In this document: piece by piece, positions 26,854-36,317 of the stretch | Numbering within the stretch: position 1 is the first letter of the stretch | Layout: each line of letters begins with the position of its first letter | Source of the DNA: Bacteroidia bacterium | GTDB taxonomy: Bacteria > Bacteroidota > Bacteroidia > Flavobacteriales > Schleiferiaceae | DNA: 64,000 bases | NCBI GenBank assembly: GCA_030424545.1 | Contig: JAUHWL010000006.1 | Coordinates: 144,388 to 208,387, forward strand | Direction of reading: 5' to 3' | The notes under the pieces: generated by a model | What the model was told of the DNA's origin: nothing | The model's database searches: none | Seen by the model: only the letters and a program-made list of their open reading frames with translations | Position numbers and translations under genes: made by a program

Positions 26854-29703
26854 ATGCCCATAGATAAATCCATAAAATCCGTTTTAATAATTGGCTCAGG
26901 CCCTATAGTTATTGGTCAAGCCTGTGAATTTGATTACGCAGGATCTCAAGCTTCTAGAAGTTTGAGAGACGAAGGAATAGAAGTTACCCTGATTAACTCT
27001 AATCCTGCAACCATTATGACAGATAAGGTTGTTGCAGACAATATTTACCTATTACCCTTAGAAGTTGAAAGTATAGAGCAAATCTTAAAAGAACATAAAA
27101 TAGATGCCGTACTGCCAACAATGGGTGGCCAAACTGCGCTTAACCTTTGTATTGAAGCTGATAAACAAGGTTTATGGGAAGAATATGGCGTTGACATTAT
27201 AGGTGTTGATATTGCTGCCATTCACATTACTGAAGATCGTGAGCAGTTTAGATTGCTCATGGAAAAAATAGATATACCCGTTGCACCAGCACAAATTGCT
27301 CGCTCTTTTCTAAAAGGAAAAGAAATTGCACAGGAATTTGGTTTTCCATTGGTAATCCGCCCGAGCTTTACCCTGGGTGGTACAGGAGCAACTTTTTGTT
27401 TTAAAGAAGAAGAGTTTGATAAAGCGTTAAGCCGTGGTTTAGAGGCTTCGCCTATCCATGAGGTTTTAATTGATAAAGCTCTCTTGGGATGGAAAGAATA
27501 TGAGCTGGAATTGTTGAGAGATAAAAATGACAATGTGATTATTATCTGCTCGATTGAAAATATGGACCCAATGGGAATCCACACCGGAGATTCTATTACC
27601 GTTGCGCCAGCCATGACGCTTAGTGATACTACCTACCAGCGCATGCGCGACATGGCCATAAAAATGATGCGAAACATAGGAACGTTTGCGGGTGGATGTA
27701 ACGTGCAGTTTGCTGTTAGCCCAGACGAAAAAGAAGACATTGTTGCCATTGAGATTAACCCACGTGTTTCACGTTCATCAGCATTGGCTAGTAAAGCAAC
27801 AGGTTATCCTATTGCAAAAATTGCCGCCAAAATGTCTATTGGTTATACGCTTGATGAGCTTTTTAACCAAATTACAAAGACTACAACGGCCTACTTTGAG
27901 CCTACGTTAGATTACGTAATCGTTAAAATACCTCGTTGGAATTTCGATAAATTTGAAGGTGTAGACAGAAGATTAGGCCTACAGATGAAGTCAGTTGGCG
28001 AGGTAATGGGTATTGGTCGCTCTTTTCAAGAAGCGTTGCACAAAGCCACACAGAGTTTAGAAATTAAACGCAATGGTTTAGGTGCCGATGGAAAAGGTTA
28101 CACCGACCAAGATGAAATTTTAGATAAATTAGAAAACGCTAGCTGGAACAGAGTTTTTGTAATATATGATGCTATACAGCGTGGCTTCACCCTGCGCAGA
28201 ATACATGAAATTACGGGCATAGACCTTTGGTTTTTAAGACAGATAGAAAACCTTGCACAGGTACAATCTGAAATTGAAAAACACCGCATAGAAACTATTC
28301 CGCAACCATTGATGTTAGAGGCAAAAATGAAAGGTTTTGCAGACCGCCAAATAGCCCACATGATGCATTGCTTGGAAAGCGAAGTGCACAAGAAAAGAAC
28401 TGAACAAGGCATAGAACGCGTTTGGAAACTTGTTGATACTTGTGCTGCAGAATTTCCGGCACAAACGCCATATTACTATTCTACCTTCGAGCTAAAAATG
28501 CAAGAAAACGGTGGAGAAGCATTTTCTGAAAACGAAAGCACAAGCACTGATAAAGAAAAAATTATTGTACTAGGTTCTGGGCCAAACCGTATTGGGCAAG
28601 GAATTGAATTTGATTACAGTTGCGTGCACGGTGTATTGGCCGCCAAAGAATGTGGCTACGAAACCATCATGATTAACTGTAACCCAGAAACGGTTTCTAC
28701 CGATTTTGATACAGCCGATAAACTTTACTTCGAACCAGTTTTTTGGGAGCATATCTATGATATAATCCGCCATGAAAAACCAAAAGGTGTTATTGTACAA
28801 CTTGGTGGCCAAACGGCATTAAAATTGGCCGAGAAGCTAGACCGCTACGGCATTAATATTATGGGTACAAGTTATGATGCCCTAGATTTGGCCGAAGATC
28901 GCGGACGCTTTTCTAACCTGTTAAAAGAAATAAATATTCCATATCCTAAGTTTGATGTAGCCACAACGGCCGACCAAGCTTTAGATATTTCAGACAATTT
29001 AGGTTTCCCAATTTTGGTTCGCCCAAGTTATGTTTTGGGTGGCCAGGGAATGAAAATTGTCATCAACAAAAAAGAATTAGAACATCACGTTGTAGAGCTT
29101 TTTAAAGTTTTTGAAGGCAACCAAGTGCTTTTAGACCATTACTTAGAAGGCGCCATAGAGGCCGAAGCTGATGCTATTTGCGATGGCGAAAACGTATACA
29201 TTATTGGTATAATGGAGCATATAGAGCCTTGCGGAATTCACTCGGGAGACTCTAGCGCCATGCTTCCTCCGTTTAATTTGGGCGAATTGGTGATGCAACA
29301 AATTAAAGATCATACCATAAAAATTGCCAAAGCTTTAGATACAGTTGGGTTAATCAATATTCAATTTGCTATTAAAGATGATGTTGTTTTCATCATAGAA
29401 GCAAACCCACGTGCATCTAGAACTGTACCTTTTATTTGTAAGGCCTACGGAGAGCCATATGTTAATTATGCCACAAAAGTGATGTTGGGCGAAAACAAAG
29501 TGAAAGACTTTACGTTCAATCCAAAGCTAGAAGGCTGGGCAATTAAAATCCCTGTTTTTAGCTTTGATAAATTCCCAAATGTTAATAAGGCTTTAGGACC
29601 AGAAATGAAGAGTACAGGCGAGAAAATTTACTTTATAGAAAATTTAAAAGACCCTGTATTTAAGAAACTTTACAGCGAGCGAAGCCTATATTTAAGTAAA
29701 TAA
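26854..29703 (+). CDS. carB: Carbamoyl-phosphate synthase large subunit lacking the allosteric (MGS) domain
   Basis: 949 residues. It makes carbamoyl phosphate from bicarbonate, ammonia (from CarA) and two ATP, for pyrimidines and arginine. Two homologous ATP-grasp halves are visible: the first starts SVLIIGSGPIVIGQACEFDY, the second IIVLGSGPNRIGQGIEFDY near residue 570. An oligomerisation region lies between them. The protein ends at KKLYSERSLYLSK, where the E. coli enzyme (1073 residues) continues with about 130 residues of methylglyoxal-synthase-like regulatory domain. That domain is absent, with a normal stop and no frameshift. carA is not adjacent. Confidence 0.97.
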   Translation: MPIDKSIKSVLIIGSGPIVIGQACEFDYAGSQASRSLRDEGIEVTLINSNPATIMTDKVVADNIYLLPLEVESIEQILKEHKIDAVLPTMGGQTALNLCIEADKQGLWEEYGVDIIGVDIAAIHITEDREQFRLLMEKIDIPVAPAQIARSFLKGKEIAQEFGFPLVIRPSFTLGGTGATFCFKEEEFDKALSRGLEASPIHEVLIDKALLGWKEYELELLRDKNDNVIIICSIENMDPMGIHTGDSITVAPAMTLSDTTYQRMRDMAIKMMRNIGTFAGGCNVQFAVSPDEKEDIVAIEINPRVSRSSALASKATGYPIAKIAAKMSIGYTLDELFNQITKTTTAYFEPTLDYVIVKIPRWNFDKFEGVDRRLGLQMKSVGEVMGIGRSFQEALHKATQSLEIKRNGLGADGKGYTDQDEILDKLENASWNRVFVIYDAIQRGFTLRRIHEITGIDLWFLRQIENLAQVQSEIEKHRIETIPQPLMLEAKMKGFADRQIAHMMHCLESEVHKKRTEQGIERVWKLVDTCAAEFPAQTPYYYSTFELKMQENGGEAFSENESTSTDKEKIIVLGSGPNRIGQGIEFDYSCVHGVLAAKECGYETIMINCNPETVSTDFDTADKLYFEPVFWEHIYDIIRHEKPKGVIVQLGGQTALKLAEKLDRYGINIMGTSYDALDLAEDRGRFSNLLKEINIPYPKFDVATTADQALDISDNLGFPILVRPSYVLGGQGMKIVINKKELEHHVVELFKVFEGNQVLLDHYLEGAIEAEADAICDGENVYIIGIMEHIEPCGIHSGDSSAMLPPFNLGELVMQQIKDHTIKIAKALDTVGLINIQFAIKDDVVFIIEANPRASRTVPFICKAYGEPYVNYATKVMLGENKVKDFTFNPKLEGWAIKIPVFSFDKFPNVNKALGPEMKSTGEKIYFIENLKDPVFKKLYSERSLYLSK

Positions 29704-29705
29704 TT

Positions 29706-29927
29706 ATGATAAGATTTATTTTTTACATCGTAATATTCTACTTCGTTTGGAGGTTTTTAAATAGTTTTTTTAAACCCAAACGAGAAACATCGCCTAACCA
29801 TAATATGGGTAGAAACCCAAACCAAAAGGTTACGGTTAAGTATGATAAGGAAAAAAGCAAAAGCAAAATTTCTAAGAATATTGGCGAGTATGTAGATTTT
29901 GAAGAGATTAAAGACGATAAATCTTAA
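29706..29927 (+). CDS. Small membrane protein, DUF4834 type
   Basis: 73 residues. One N-terminal membrane helix (IRFIFYIVIFYFVWRFLNSFF) is followed by a basic Asn-rich segment and a Lys-rich, acidic-ending tail (GEYVDFEEIKDDKS). The layout matches the small Bacteroidota DUF4834 proteins of unknown function. It starts 2 bp after the carB stop and is followed 16 bp later by a glycosyltransferase gene, so it may bridge both transcripts. Confidence 0.78.
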   Translation: MIRFIFYIVIFYFVWRFLNSFFKPKRETSPNHNMGRNPNQKVTVKYDKEKSKSKISKNIGEYVDFEEIKDDKS

Positions 29928-29943
29928 CTAACAATTTTAGAAT

Positions 29944-31257
29944 TTGGCCGAGTTAAAAAAACTAGTTATAGTTAGCTATTATTGGCCGCCAAGTTCTGGC
30001 GTTGGCGTAAAGCGTTGGATGTTTTTTGCAGAAGAATTGCAAAAACAGGGAGTTAAACCCATCATCATTACGCCAAGCAATCCGCAGTTTAATGTTAAAG
30101 ATTTTGAGGCAGAAGCCAATTTATCTAAAGACATTGAGGTGATAAAACTCCCTATTTGGGAGCCGTTTGCCTTGATGCAAAAATTAACAGGCGGAAAAAA
30201 TAAATCGCAAGTAAAACAAGGCCTTGTTCTAGAAAAAGAGAAACAAGGCCTTTTAGATAAAATTTTTATCTGGATAAGAGGAAACCTCTTTATCCCCGAT
30301 GCACGAAAATATTGGGTTAAGCCGGCATCTAAGTTTATTTTAAACTACCTAAAAAACAATCGGGTAGATGCATTGGTTACCACAGGTCCGCCACACAGCA
30401 TGCACTTAATTGGCCGTGCGGTTAAGCAAAAATCAAACATTATTTGGGTAGCCGATTTTAGAGATCCATGGAGCAATTGGGATTTGCTTGATAAACTAAA
30501 CACAAGCAAAATTGGCAAGTGGTACCACAAAAAGTTAGAACGATCGGTTTTGCAAAATGCCAATTTGGTTTTGGCTACAAGTCCTCGCCAAGCGGCAGAT
30601 TTAAAAACATTTGGCGCCCAAAAAACAGCCGCTATAAACAACGGATTTTCGCCTAGCCAAGAAGTAGTGCCAAAGCAGCAATTTAAAACGTTTAGAATTT
30701 CGCACTTGGGCTTGCTAAACGAGCTTAGAAACCCTGTTGAATTTTGGGAAGTGCTAAACCAATTGGCGCTAAAAAATAAGGCATTTAAAGATGCTTTAGA
30801 AATATCGCTTTACGGCATTGTGGGCGATTCTGTAAAAGAAAATTTTAAGAAATATAAAGGGCTAGAGGGCAAGGTTAAATTTTATGGCTATTTAAATCAG
30901 AGCGAATTAAAAGCAAAAATGCACCAAGCTTCTGTGCTTTTGGTTATACAAAACAGATCTGCAAACGCAACCCGAATTATACCTTATAAGTTGTACGAGT
31001 ATTTGCCTATGGAGCGCCCTATTGTACAGATTGGAGCTAGTACGGGCGATTCTAACGAGCTTATAGAAGAACTTAACGCGGGCAAAGCGTTGGATTACGC
31101 CAATAAAAACGCCATGAAACAGGAAGTTGAAAAGCTCTTTGAGAATTGGTTGAAGCAGAAAAGTGTAGCGGTAAATCCTAATTTAAATACATACAGTCAC
31201 CCGGTTTTGGTGACCAAATTAATTGCCGAAATAAACGCATTGTTGCATGACAAGTAA
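29944..31257 (+). CDS. Glycosyltransferase, GT4-like
   Basis: 437 residues. The start is TTG (29944), with no ATG nearby. N-terminal GT-B features: VIVSYYWPPSSGVGVKRWMFFAEEL and the Rossmann segment DALVTTGPPHSMHLIG. The C-terminal GT1-like half includes FRISHLGLL, VKFYGYLNQSELKAKMHQAS, and IPYKLYEYLPMERPIVQIG (the donor-binding E-x7-E region). It transfers a sugar from an activated donor in surface-glycan synthesis; donor and acceptor are unknown. It overlaps the sulfotransferase gene by 11 bp. Confidence 0.87.
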   Translation: MAELKKLVIVSYYWPPSSGVGVKRWMFFAEELQKQGVKPIIITPSNPQFNVKDFEAEANLSKDIEVIKLPIWEPFALMQKLTGGKNKSQVKQGLVLEKEKQGLLDKIFIWIRGNLFIPDARKYWVKPASKFILNYLKNNRVDALVTTGPPHSMHLIGRAVKQKSNIIWVADFRDPWSNWDLLDKLNTSKIGKWYHKKLERSVLQNANLVLATSPRQAADLKTFGAQKTAAINNGFSPSQEVVPKQQFKTFRISHLGLLNELRNPVEFWEVLNQLALKNKAFKDALEISLYGIVGDSVKENFKKYKGLEGKVKFYGYLNQSELKAKMHQASVLLVIQNRSANATRIIPYKLYEYLPMERPIVQIGASTGDSNELIEELNAGKALDYANKNAMKQEVEKLFENWLKQKSVAVNPNLNTYSHPVLVTKLIAEINALLHDK

Positions 31258-32095
31258 TTTAATTTATCCAAAATTTATTCTTGGTGGAGCGCCCAAATGT
31301 GGAACCAGCTCGCTTTATTTCTGGTTATCGGCACACCCAAAAATTGTTGGCTCGCCAGTAAAAGAGCCGTTTTTCTTTGCAGATGATATTAACCGGTTTA
31401 ACAAGAACTGCAATTACATAGAAAATCCGCTTACCGATTACGCTAAGTTTTTTGAAAACGGAAGTACCGATAAACTAAGCTTTGAAAGCACCGCTCATTA
31501 CATCTATTATAAAAATGCCATCGAAGGTTTGCAAAAACTTCCGCAAAAGCCAAAGGTTATTTTTTTGTTGAGGGAACCTTCTAAACAATTGTATTCTCAC
31601 TTTAGCATGGAGCGGTACAGAACCCAAGTGGTAGACTGCGATTTGGCCGAGTATATGACGCGCGAAAAAGTGTTGAAGAAAAGTAGATATGCCGAAAACT
31701 TAAAAATTTGGTTTACGCAATACGGCAAAGAATCTATTAAAATTGTGTTGTTTGAAGAGATGATGAAAAACAAGAAAGTGGTGATTAAAGACATTTGCAA
31801 CTTTCTAGAAGTAGACAATTCTTTTTACAACAATTTTGATTTTGAACACAGAAACAAATCGGTAAAAATTAAAAGCTCTGCGTTGCACCAATTTGGTTTA
31901 AAAATGCAAAAGTTAATTCCGCATGGCGTGCAAAAGTTGTTGCTGCCCATTTATTTAAAATTTAATGCGGGCGAAATTCCTTCGCTAACAGAAGCAGAAA
32001 AAAAGTTGTTGGCTGATTTTAAAACCGAAAAAAAATCGGAGCGAGCAGCCCTAGAAGAGCTACTGCCCGATTTAGATTTTTCTTGTTGGGATTAA
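31247..32095 (+). CDS. Sulfotransferase-domain protein
   Basis: 282 residues. The 5'-phosphosulfate-binding loop is LGGAPKCGTSSLYFWL (residues about 10-25) and the 3'-phosphate-binding region is VIFLLREPSKQLYSHFSM near 106. Together these mark a PAPS-dependent sulfotransferase of the heparan-sulfate/glycan type. The product is inferred to be a sulfated glycan. It is translationally coupled to the upstream glycosyltransferase. A second sulfotransferase lies at 37465-38445. Confidence 0.88.
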   Translation: MTSNLIYPKFILGGAPKCGTSSLYFWLSAHPKIVGSPVKEPFFFADDINRFNKNCNYIENPLTDYAKFFENGSTDKLSFESTAHYIYYKNAIEGLQKLPQKPKVIFLLREPSKQLYSHFSMERYRTQVVDCDLAEYMTREKVLKKSRYAENLKIWFTQYGKESIKIVLFEEMMKNKKVVIKDICNFLEVDNSFYNNFDFEHRNKSVKIKSSALHQFGLKMQKLIPHGVQKLLLPIYLKFNAGEIPSLTEAEKKLLADFKTEKKSERAALEELLPDLDFSCWD

Positions 32096-32097
32096 AC

Positions 32098-32123
32098 AAG
32101 CTGTTTTAGTACTTAAATAGCTT
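32098..32123. terminator. Possible bidirectional hairpin between convergent genes
   Basis: AAGCTGTTT pairs with AAATAGCTT (9 bp, one G-T) around an 8-nt loop between the convergent sulfotransferase and YfhO genes. It touches the YfhO stop and lacks a T tract on the plus strand, so it is weak. Confidence 0.3.
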
Positions 32124-34575
32124 ACGCTTCTTCTTCTGGTTTTGTGTTTTTAAATGTAAAAAACAGCGCAATACCAATGCCCAAAACCAAGATTATTGAG
32201 AAGGTTAAATCAATATTTCCTCCCATAAAATAGGTTTTTGGGTGGAAAACAAATTTAATCTCGTGCGTACCTTCTGGTATTTTTAATCCGCGAAGCAAAT
32301 AGTTTACACGGATGTGTTCAACTTCTTTATCGTCTATATATGCTTTCCACGCTTGATTTTTAGGTGTGTAATAAATATCAGAGAAAACAGCCAATTGCGT
32401 TCCGTTGGTAACGGTGGCTTTGTAAATCAACTCTTTGGTATCGTAGCTTGTTAATGTAATCTCAGAATTATTTCCGTTTAAGTTTAAGCCGTTTACATAA
32501 TCGGCAAAATCGTTGTGTACAACGGCTTGCGTTTTTGGTGTAAAGTCTGTAATCAACTCCATTTCTTGGTTGGCATCTTGGGCCGGTAAAATTTGGTTTA
32601 CAAACCAAGCATTGCCAAGCGCACCAGGGTTTTGCTGTGCAAATTGTTGTTTGCTTTTTGGGTCTTCAACAATTATGTATTTGGTATTTAGCATATCTAA
32701 GGTTGGTTGGTTGCCCTTAGAAATTTGGTAGTCAATTAAATCTTGATAGCGTTGTAGTTTACTTGCGTGTATGCCTCCTAAAGATTTATGCAGGTAGGCT
32801 GTTTTGTAATCGCCCGTAAGCGGCATAGTGGTATTCCAAACTCTGTAATAAAGGTCTGGGTCTTGCAAAATCTGCTGGTCTGCAGCAGTAATTTCGGCTA
32901 ATTTTTCTACTCCGCGTTTGGTTATAAAATCAGATTCGTTCACTTGACCTTTGTCAAAACTCCATAAATCAAACAGAATAAAAGCACCAAGAGCTACTAT
33001 AAAAATATTCTTTTTAAGCACCTTTTGGTTGTATAGGAAAAACAATCCAAACGTTGCTGCCATCAACAAAATTGATTTAAAAATGCTGGCCTGAAACAGC
33101 GAAGCACGATCGTCTAACAATAGATTGATGTTGATGTATTGGCCAAATCTTTCGTCTTGCATACCATCAAACGAAAAAGTAGATGCGCCAATAATTAGCC
33201 ATACCAAGCCAAAACCGGCACTTATGCCAATGGCTTTTATTAGTTTTTTCTTGTAGTAATCTTTGGTTTCTTCGCCTTTAATAAATTGATTTAAACCTAA
33301 GAATGCCATATATGGTACCAGTATAAAAATGATAACCAAGGCCATGCTTGGCACTCTAAATTTGTCGTAAAACGGCAAGTAATCAAACAACCATTGGCTG
33401 ATGGGCTCTATGTTTTTTCCCCAACCAAAAATCAGAGAGATACATATTGATGCAACAATCCAATATTTGTTGCGGTCTTTAACAATAAGCAAGCTAAAAA
33501 TAAAGATGAAGAACACAATGGCACCAATATAGTACGCGCCATTTACCATGGTTTGGTCTCCCCAATACAAAAACGAGCCAGCATTTTGGTTGGCAGCTTC
33601 TTCGGCATTTTTGGTTGAATAACCTTGTTGTTTTAACGAGTTATAAATGGTTTGGTAGGTTTCGGTAGATGAATAATCTCCACGAGAACCACCGCCCGTT
33701 GCGTACGGAAAAATAAGGTTAGCGGTTTCGCCAATGCCGTAACTCCAACTCATGGCGTAATCATAATTTAAACCATCGGGGTTGGTGTTTTCATTCATGG
33801 TAAGTTCAGATCCGCCACCACGCATGGTTTCCTTCATGTTTACCATGTTGGTCCATAACCTACCAATATTTGGCCCAACGCCAATAAAGGCGGCTAAGGC
33901 CAGAAAGATTGATTTTTTAAAGAAATCTGGAAGCGTTTTTTCTTTAAAGGCAAAAACCCCGTACGTTGTAATTAAGGCCAAGATGGTTAAAAATGTGTAA
34001 TACGTAATTTGTATGTGGTTGCTATAAACAGAGAGGCCAACAAACAAAGAGGTGAGTGCCAAACCTAAAAGCATTTTGCCACGATAGGTTAATAAAATAC
34101 CCATTAAAATTGGCGCAAAGTAAGCGGCTGTACGCACTTTTGCGTTGTGCCCGGCACCTACAGAAATAATAAAAAAGGCCGAAAATCCTACGGCCACAGC
34201 ACCCAAAAACGAAAGCCAGGGATCTACGTTGCTGCTTCGGGCGAAGAAGAAAAATCCAATCATGAGCATGGCAATAATGTAAGTGCCGCTGCTACCCATA
34301 GTTTCAAAAACGGGTTGTATGTAGGTGTAAATGCTTTTTGGGAAACGGTGCATTTCTGGCATGCCCGAGAACATATGGTTTCTCCAAAGTGGTTCCTCGC
34401 CATTTTTGGCGCGGTAATCGGTAATTTCTTTTCCTTTTATTTCGCCAGTAATTATATCGTTCTGGTTTAAAATTTTACCCTGCAAAACGGGGTAGAAGTA
34501 AACAAAATTTAGTGCGATGAGAAGTAAAACTTGGGGTAACCAAGAGGTTAAATTTGCTTTAAATTGGGTGTTCAT
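32122..34575 (-). CDS. YfhO-family membrane protein
   Basis: 817 residues. About 12-14 membrane helices fill residues 15-580 (for example LPQVLLLIALNFVYFYPVL, TYIIAMLMIGFFFFA). A periplasmic beta domain lies at about 590-780 (YTPKNQAWKAYIDDKEVEHIRVNYLLRGLKIPEGTHEIKFV is spread over that part). One more helix (IDLTFSIILVLGIGIALFFTF) is near the C-terminus. YfhO proteins resemble GT-C glycosyltransferases and have been linked to teichoic-acid glycosylation in Firmicutes. In this glycan island it probably adds a sugar on the periplasmic face. Confidence 0.88.
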   Translation of the reverse strand: MNTQFKANLTSWLPQVLLLIALNFVYFYPVLQGKILNQNDIITGEIKGKEITDYRAKNGEEPLWRNHMFSGMPEMHRFPKSIYTYIQPVFETMGSSGTYIIAMLMIGFFFFARSSNVDPWLSFLGAVAVGFSAFFIISVGAGHNAKVRTAAYFAPILMGILLTYRGKMLLGLALTSLFVGLSVYSNHIQITYYTFLTILALITTYGVFAFKEKTLPDFFKKSIFLALAAFIGVGPNIGRLWTNMVNMKETMRGGGSELTMNENTNPDGLNYDYAMSWSYGIGETANLIFPYATGGGSRGDYSSTETYQTIYNSLKQQGYSTKNAEEAANQNAGSFLYWGDQTMVNGAYYIGAIVFFIFIFSLLIVKDRNKYWIVASICISLIFGWGKNIEPISQWLFDYLPFYDKFRVPSMALVIIFILVPYMAFLGLNQFIKGEETKDYYKKKLIKAIGISAGFGLVWLIIGASTFSFDGMQDERFGQYININLLLDDRASLFQASIFKSILLMAATFGLFFLYNQKVLKKNIFIVALGAFILFDLWSFDKGQVNESDFITKRGVEKLAEITAADQQILQDPDLYYRVWNTTMPLTGDYKTAYLHKSLGGIHASKLQRYQDLIDYQISKGNQPTLDMLNTKYIIVEDPKSKQQFAQQNPGALGNAWFVNQILPAQDANQEMELITDFTPKTQAVVHNDFADYVNGLNLNGNNSEITLTSYDTKELIYKATVTNGTQLAVFSDIYYTPKNQAWKAYIDDKEVEHIRVNYLLRGLKIPEGTHEIKFVFHPKTYFMGGNIDLTFSIILVLGIGIALFFTFKNTKPEEEA

Positions 34576-34843
34576 TAAGAATGAAATTTGAATTTTTTTA
34601 TCTAAAAAATTAGGGCAAAAAGATAGAAATATTTTTGGCGGCCAACTTGTAAATATTTCACCTTCTAAGATTGTTTAATATTCATGAAATAGCCACTTTT
34701 TTTAGCTGAATAAAAAATGCGGCTGCGTAAACAGATGTGAGTTTGCTATGCCTATTTTAGACCCGTTTTTAACGTATAGAATTAAATGGCCTAAGCAGCG
34801 TTTACATTGGTGTTTAAGCTAAAAATAGAATTTTGCTCTAGCA

Positions 34844-36316
34844 ATGGGGATAATAAAAAAACAGGGTTTGCACGGCACAGTGGCCATTTATTTGGGCTTG
34901 CTAATAGGTGCTTTTAATACCATAATCTTTTTTCCTGCTGTTTTTCCCAACAACCCAGATGCCATGGGTATGGTGCAGCTTATTTTGTCGTACAGCTTGG
35001 TTTTGGGTACAATAATCGGGGCTGGTTTTCCTAGCGGAGTAGTTTACTTTTTTCCCAAATTAACGCAGCATCAAAAACAAGTATTGTTTGGATTTGCGCT
35101 TGCATTTTCGCTTGTGTTGGTGATTTTAGGCTTTTTATGTGTTTTTCTTTTTCCCGATTTTATTGCCGGATTTATTACAAAAAGCGCAGCAGATTCTAAA
35201 CCATACTTAATAGATTTAATGGTTTTGGTTGTGTTTTATATGGTGTTTGAGCTGTTGGCGGGCATCATGCAAAGTGCCCGCATTGTTGTGTTTCCGGTTG
35301 TGCTAAAAGAGGTTGGCCGAAAACTTACCATAACATTTATTCTGCTTGCAACTTACCTGCAGTGGATTGATGGCGTAGAGCAGATGATGTTTTTCCTGGT
35401 TGTTTTTTACGGTATCATGGTGTTTTGGCTCGGCATAGATTTTTGGCGGAAAACAAAGCTGAGTCTGTCTTTTCAGTTTTCTAAAATAGATTACAAGCAA
35501 ATTTCTAAATACAGTTTTACCCTGTTGTTTACCGCGGCTATTTACATGCTAATTTCTAGAATAGATGTAATGATGCTGGGAAGCCTGATGGAAACCACCG
35601 CCCACGTTGCATTTTATACCATCGCTTTTCAAATTGGTAGTGTAGTTTGGACACCAGCAAAATCTTTAAACAGAGCCACACGACCATTGTTGGCCGAGTT
35701 TTTTGCCAATAATCAGGTAGATAAAATAAACCAAACGTATCATCAATCGGTGTCTAACCAGTTTTTTGTTGGCGCTTTTATTTACCTAATGATAGTGGTA
35801 AACCTAGATTTTATCTACTCTTTTGTGCCTGATGGTTACAGCTTTGGCAAAAATGTGGTTTGGTTTATTGCCACCGGATTTTTAGTAAATGTGCTTTTTG
35901 GCCCCAACGGTATGCTTGTAAGCTTGTCTCATTTGTACAAGATTGATTTCTACCTAAATGTGGCCATGTTGGTTGTTATTGTGGTGTTGAATTATTTCTT
36001 AATTCCAGAATATGGCGTTTTTGGTGCCGCTGCCGGAACGGCATTTACCACTACCATTTATAATTTATCCAAGAGCTTTTTGGTATACAAACATTTTAGC
36101 ATCAAGCCAATAAAAACAAAACAAGTAATGCTTATTGGCGTAATGGGAGCTATTATTGTGGCACATTTTATTTTGCCAGATTTCGGGTTAATTGCCAATA
36201 TGCTCATCAATTCGGTGTTGGTTTCGGTTATATTTAGCTATCTCTTGTTTAAAACAAAATTGGCCATAGAGCTTAAAGAAATGGCCCTAGGTGTAATCAA
36301 TAAAACATTTAAATAG
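34844..36316 (+). CDS. Oligosaccharide flippase-type membrane protein (MOP superfamily)
   Basis: 490 residues with about 12-14 predicted membrane helices and few charges. The Gly-rich TM regions (LGTIIGAGFPSGVVYFFPKL, FKSISRID-like RIDVMMLGSLM) are typical of Wzx/RfbX-like polysaccharide exporters. It would move lipid-linked oligosaccharide units across the inner membrane. It starts after a 268-bp spacer that shows no gene, and a glycosyltransferase gene follows 2 bp after its stop. Confidence 0.85.
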   Translation: MGIIKKQGLHGTVAIYLGLLIGAFNTIIFFPAVFPNNPDAMGMVQLILSYSLVLGTIIGAGFPSGVVYFFPKLTQHQKQVLFGFALAFSLVLVILGFLCVFLFPDFIAGFITKSAADSKPYLIDLMVLVVFYMVFELLAGIMQSARIVVFPVVLKEVGRKLTITFILLATYLQWIDGVEQMMFFLVVFYGIMVFWLGIDFWRKTKLSLSFQFSKIDYKQISKYSFTLLFTAAIYMLISRIDVMMLGSLMETTAHVAFYTIAFQIGSVVWTPAKSLNRATRPLLAEFFANNQVDKINQTYHQSVSNQFFVGAFIYLMIVVNLDFIYSFVPDGYSFGKNVVWFIATGFLVNVLFGPNGMLVSLSHLYKIDFYLNVAMLVVIVVLNYFLIPEYGVFGAAAGTAFTTTIYNLSKSFLVYKHFSIKPIKTKQVMLIGVMGAIIVAHFILPDFGLIANMLINSVLVSVIFSYLLFKTKLAIELKEMALGVINKTFK

Positions 36317-36317
36317 C

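Noticed and set aside
34576..34843. A gene or RNA in the YfhO-flippase spacer
   Set aside because: No tRNA cloverleaf, conserved frame or strong promoter was found; it is probably a divergent promoter region.
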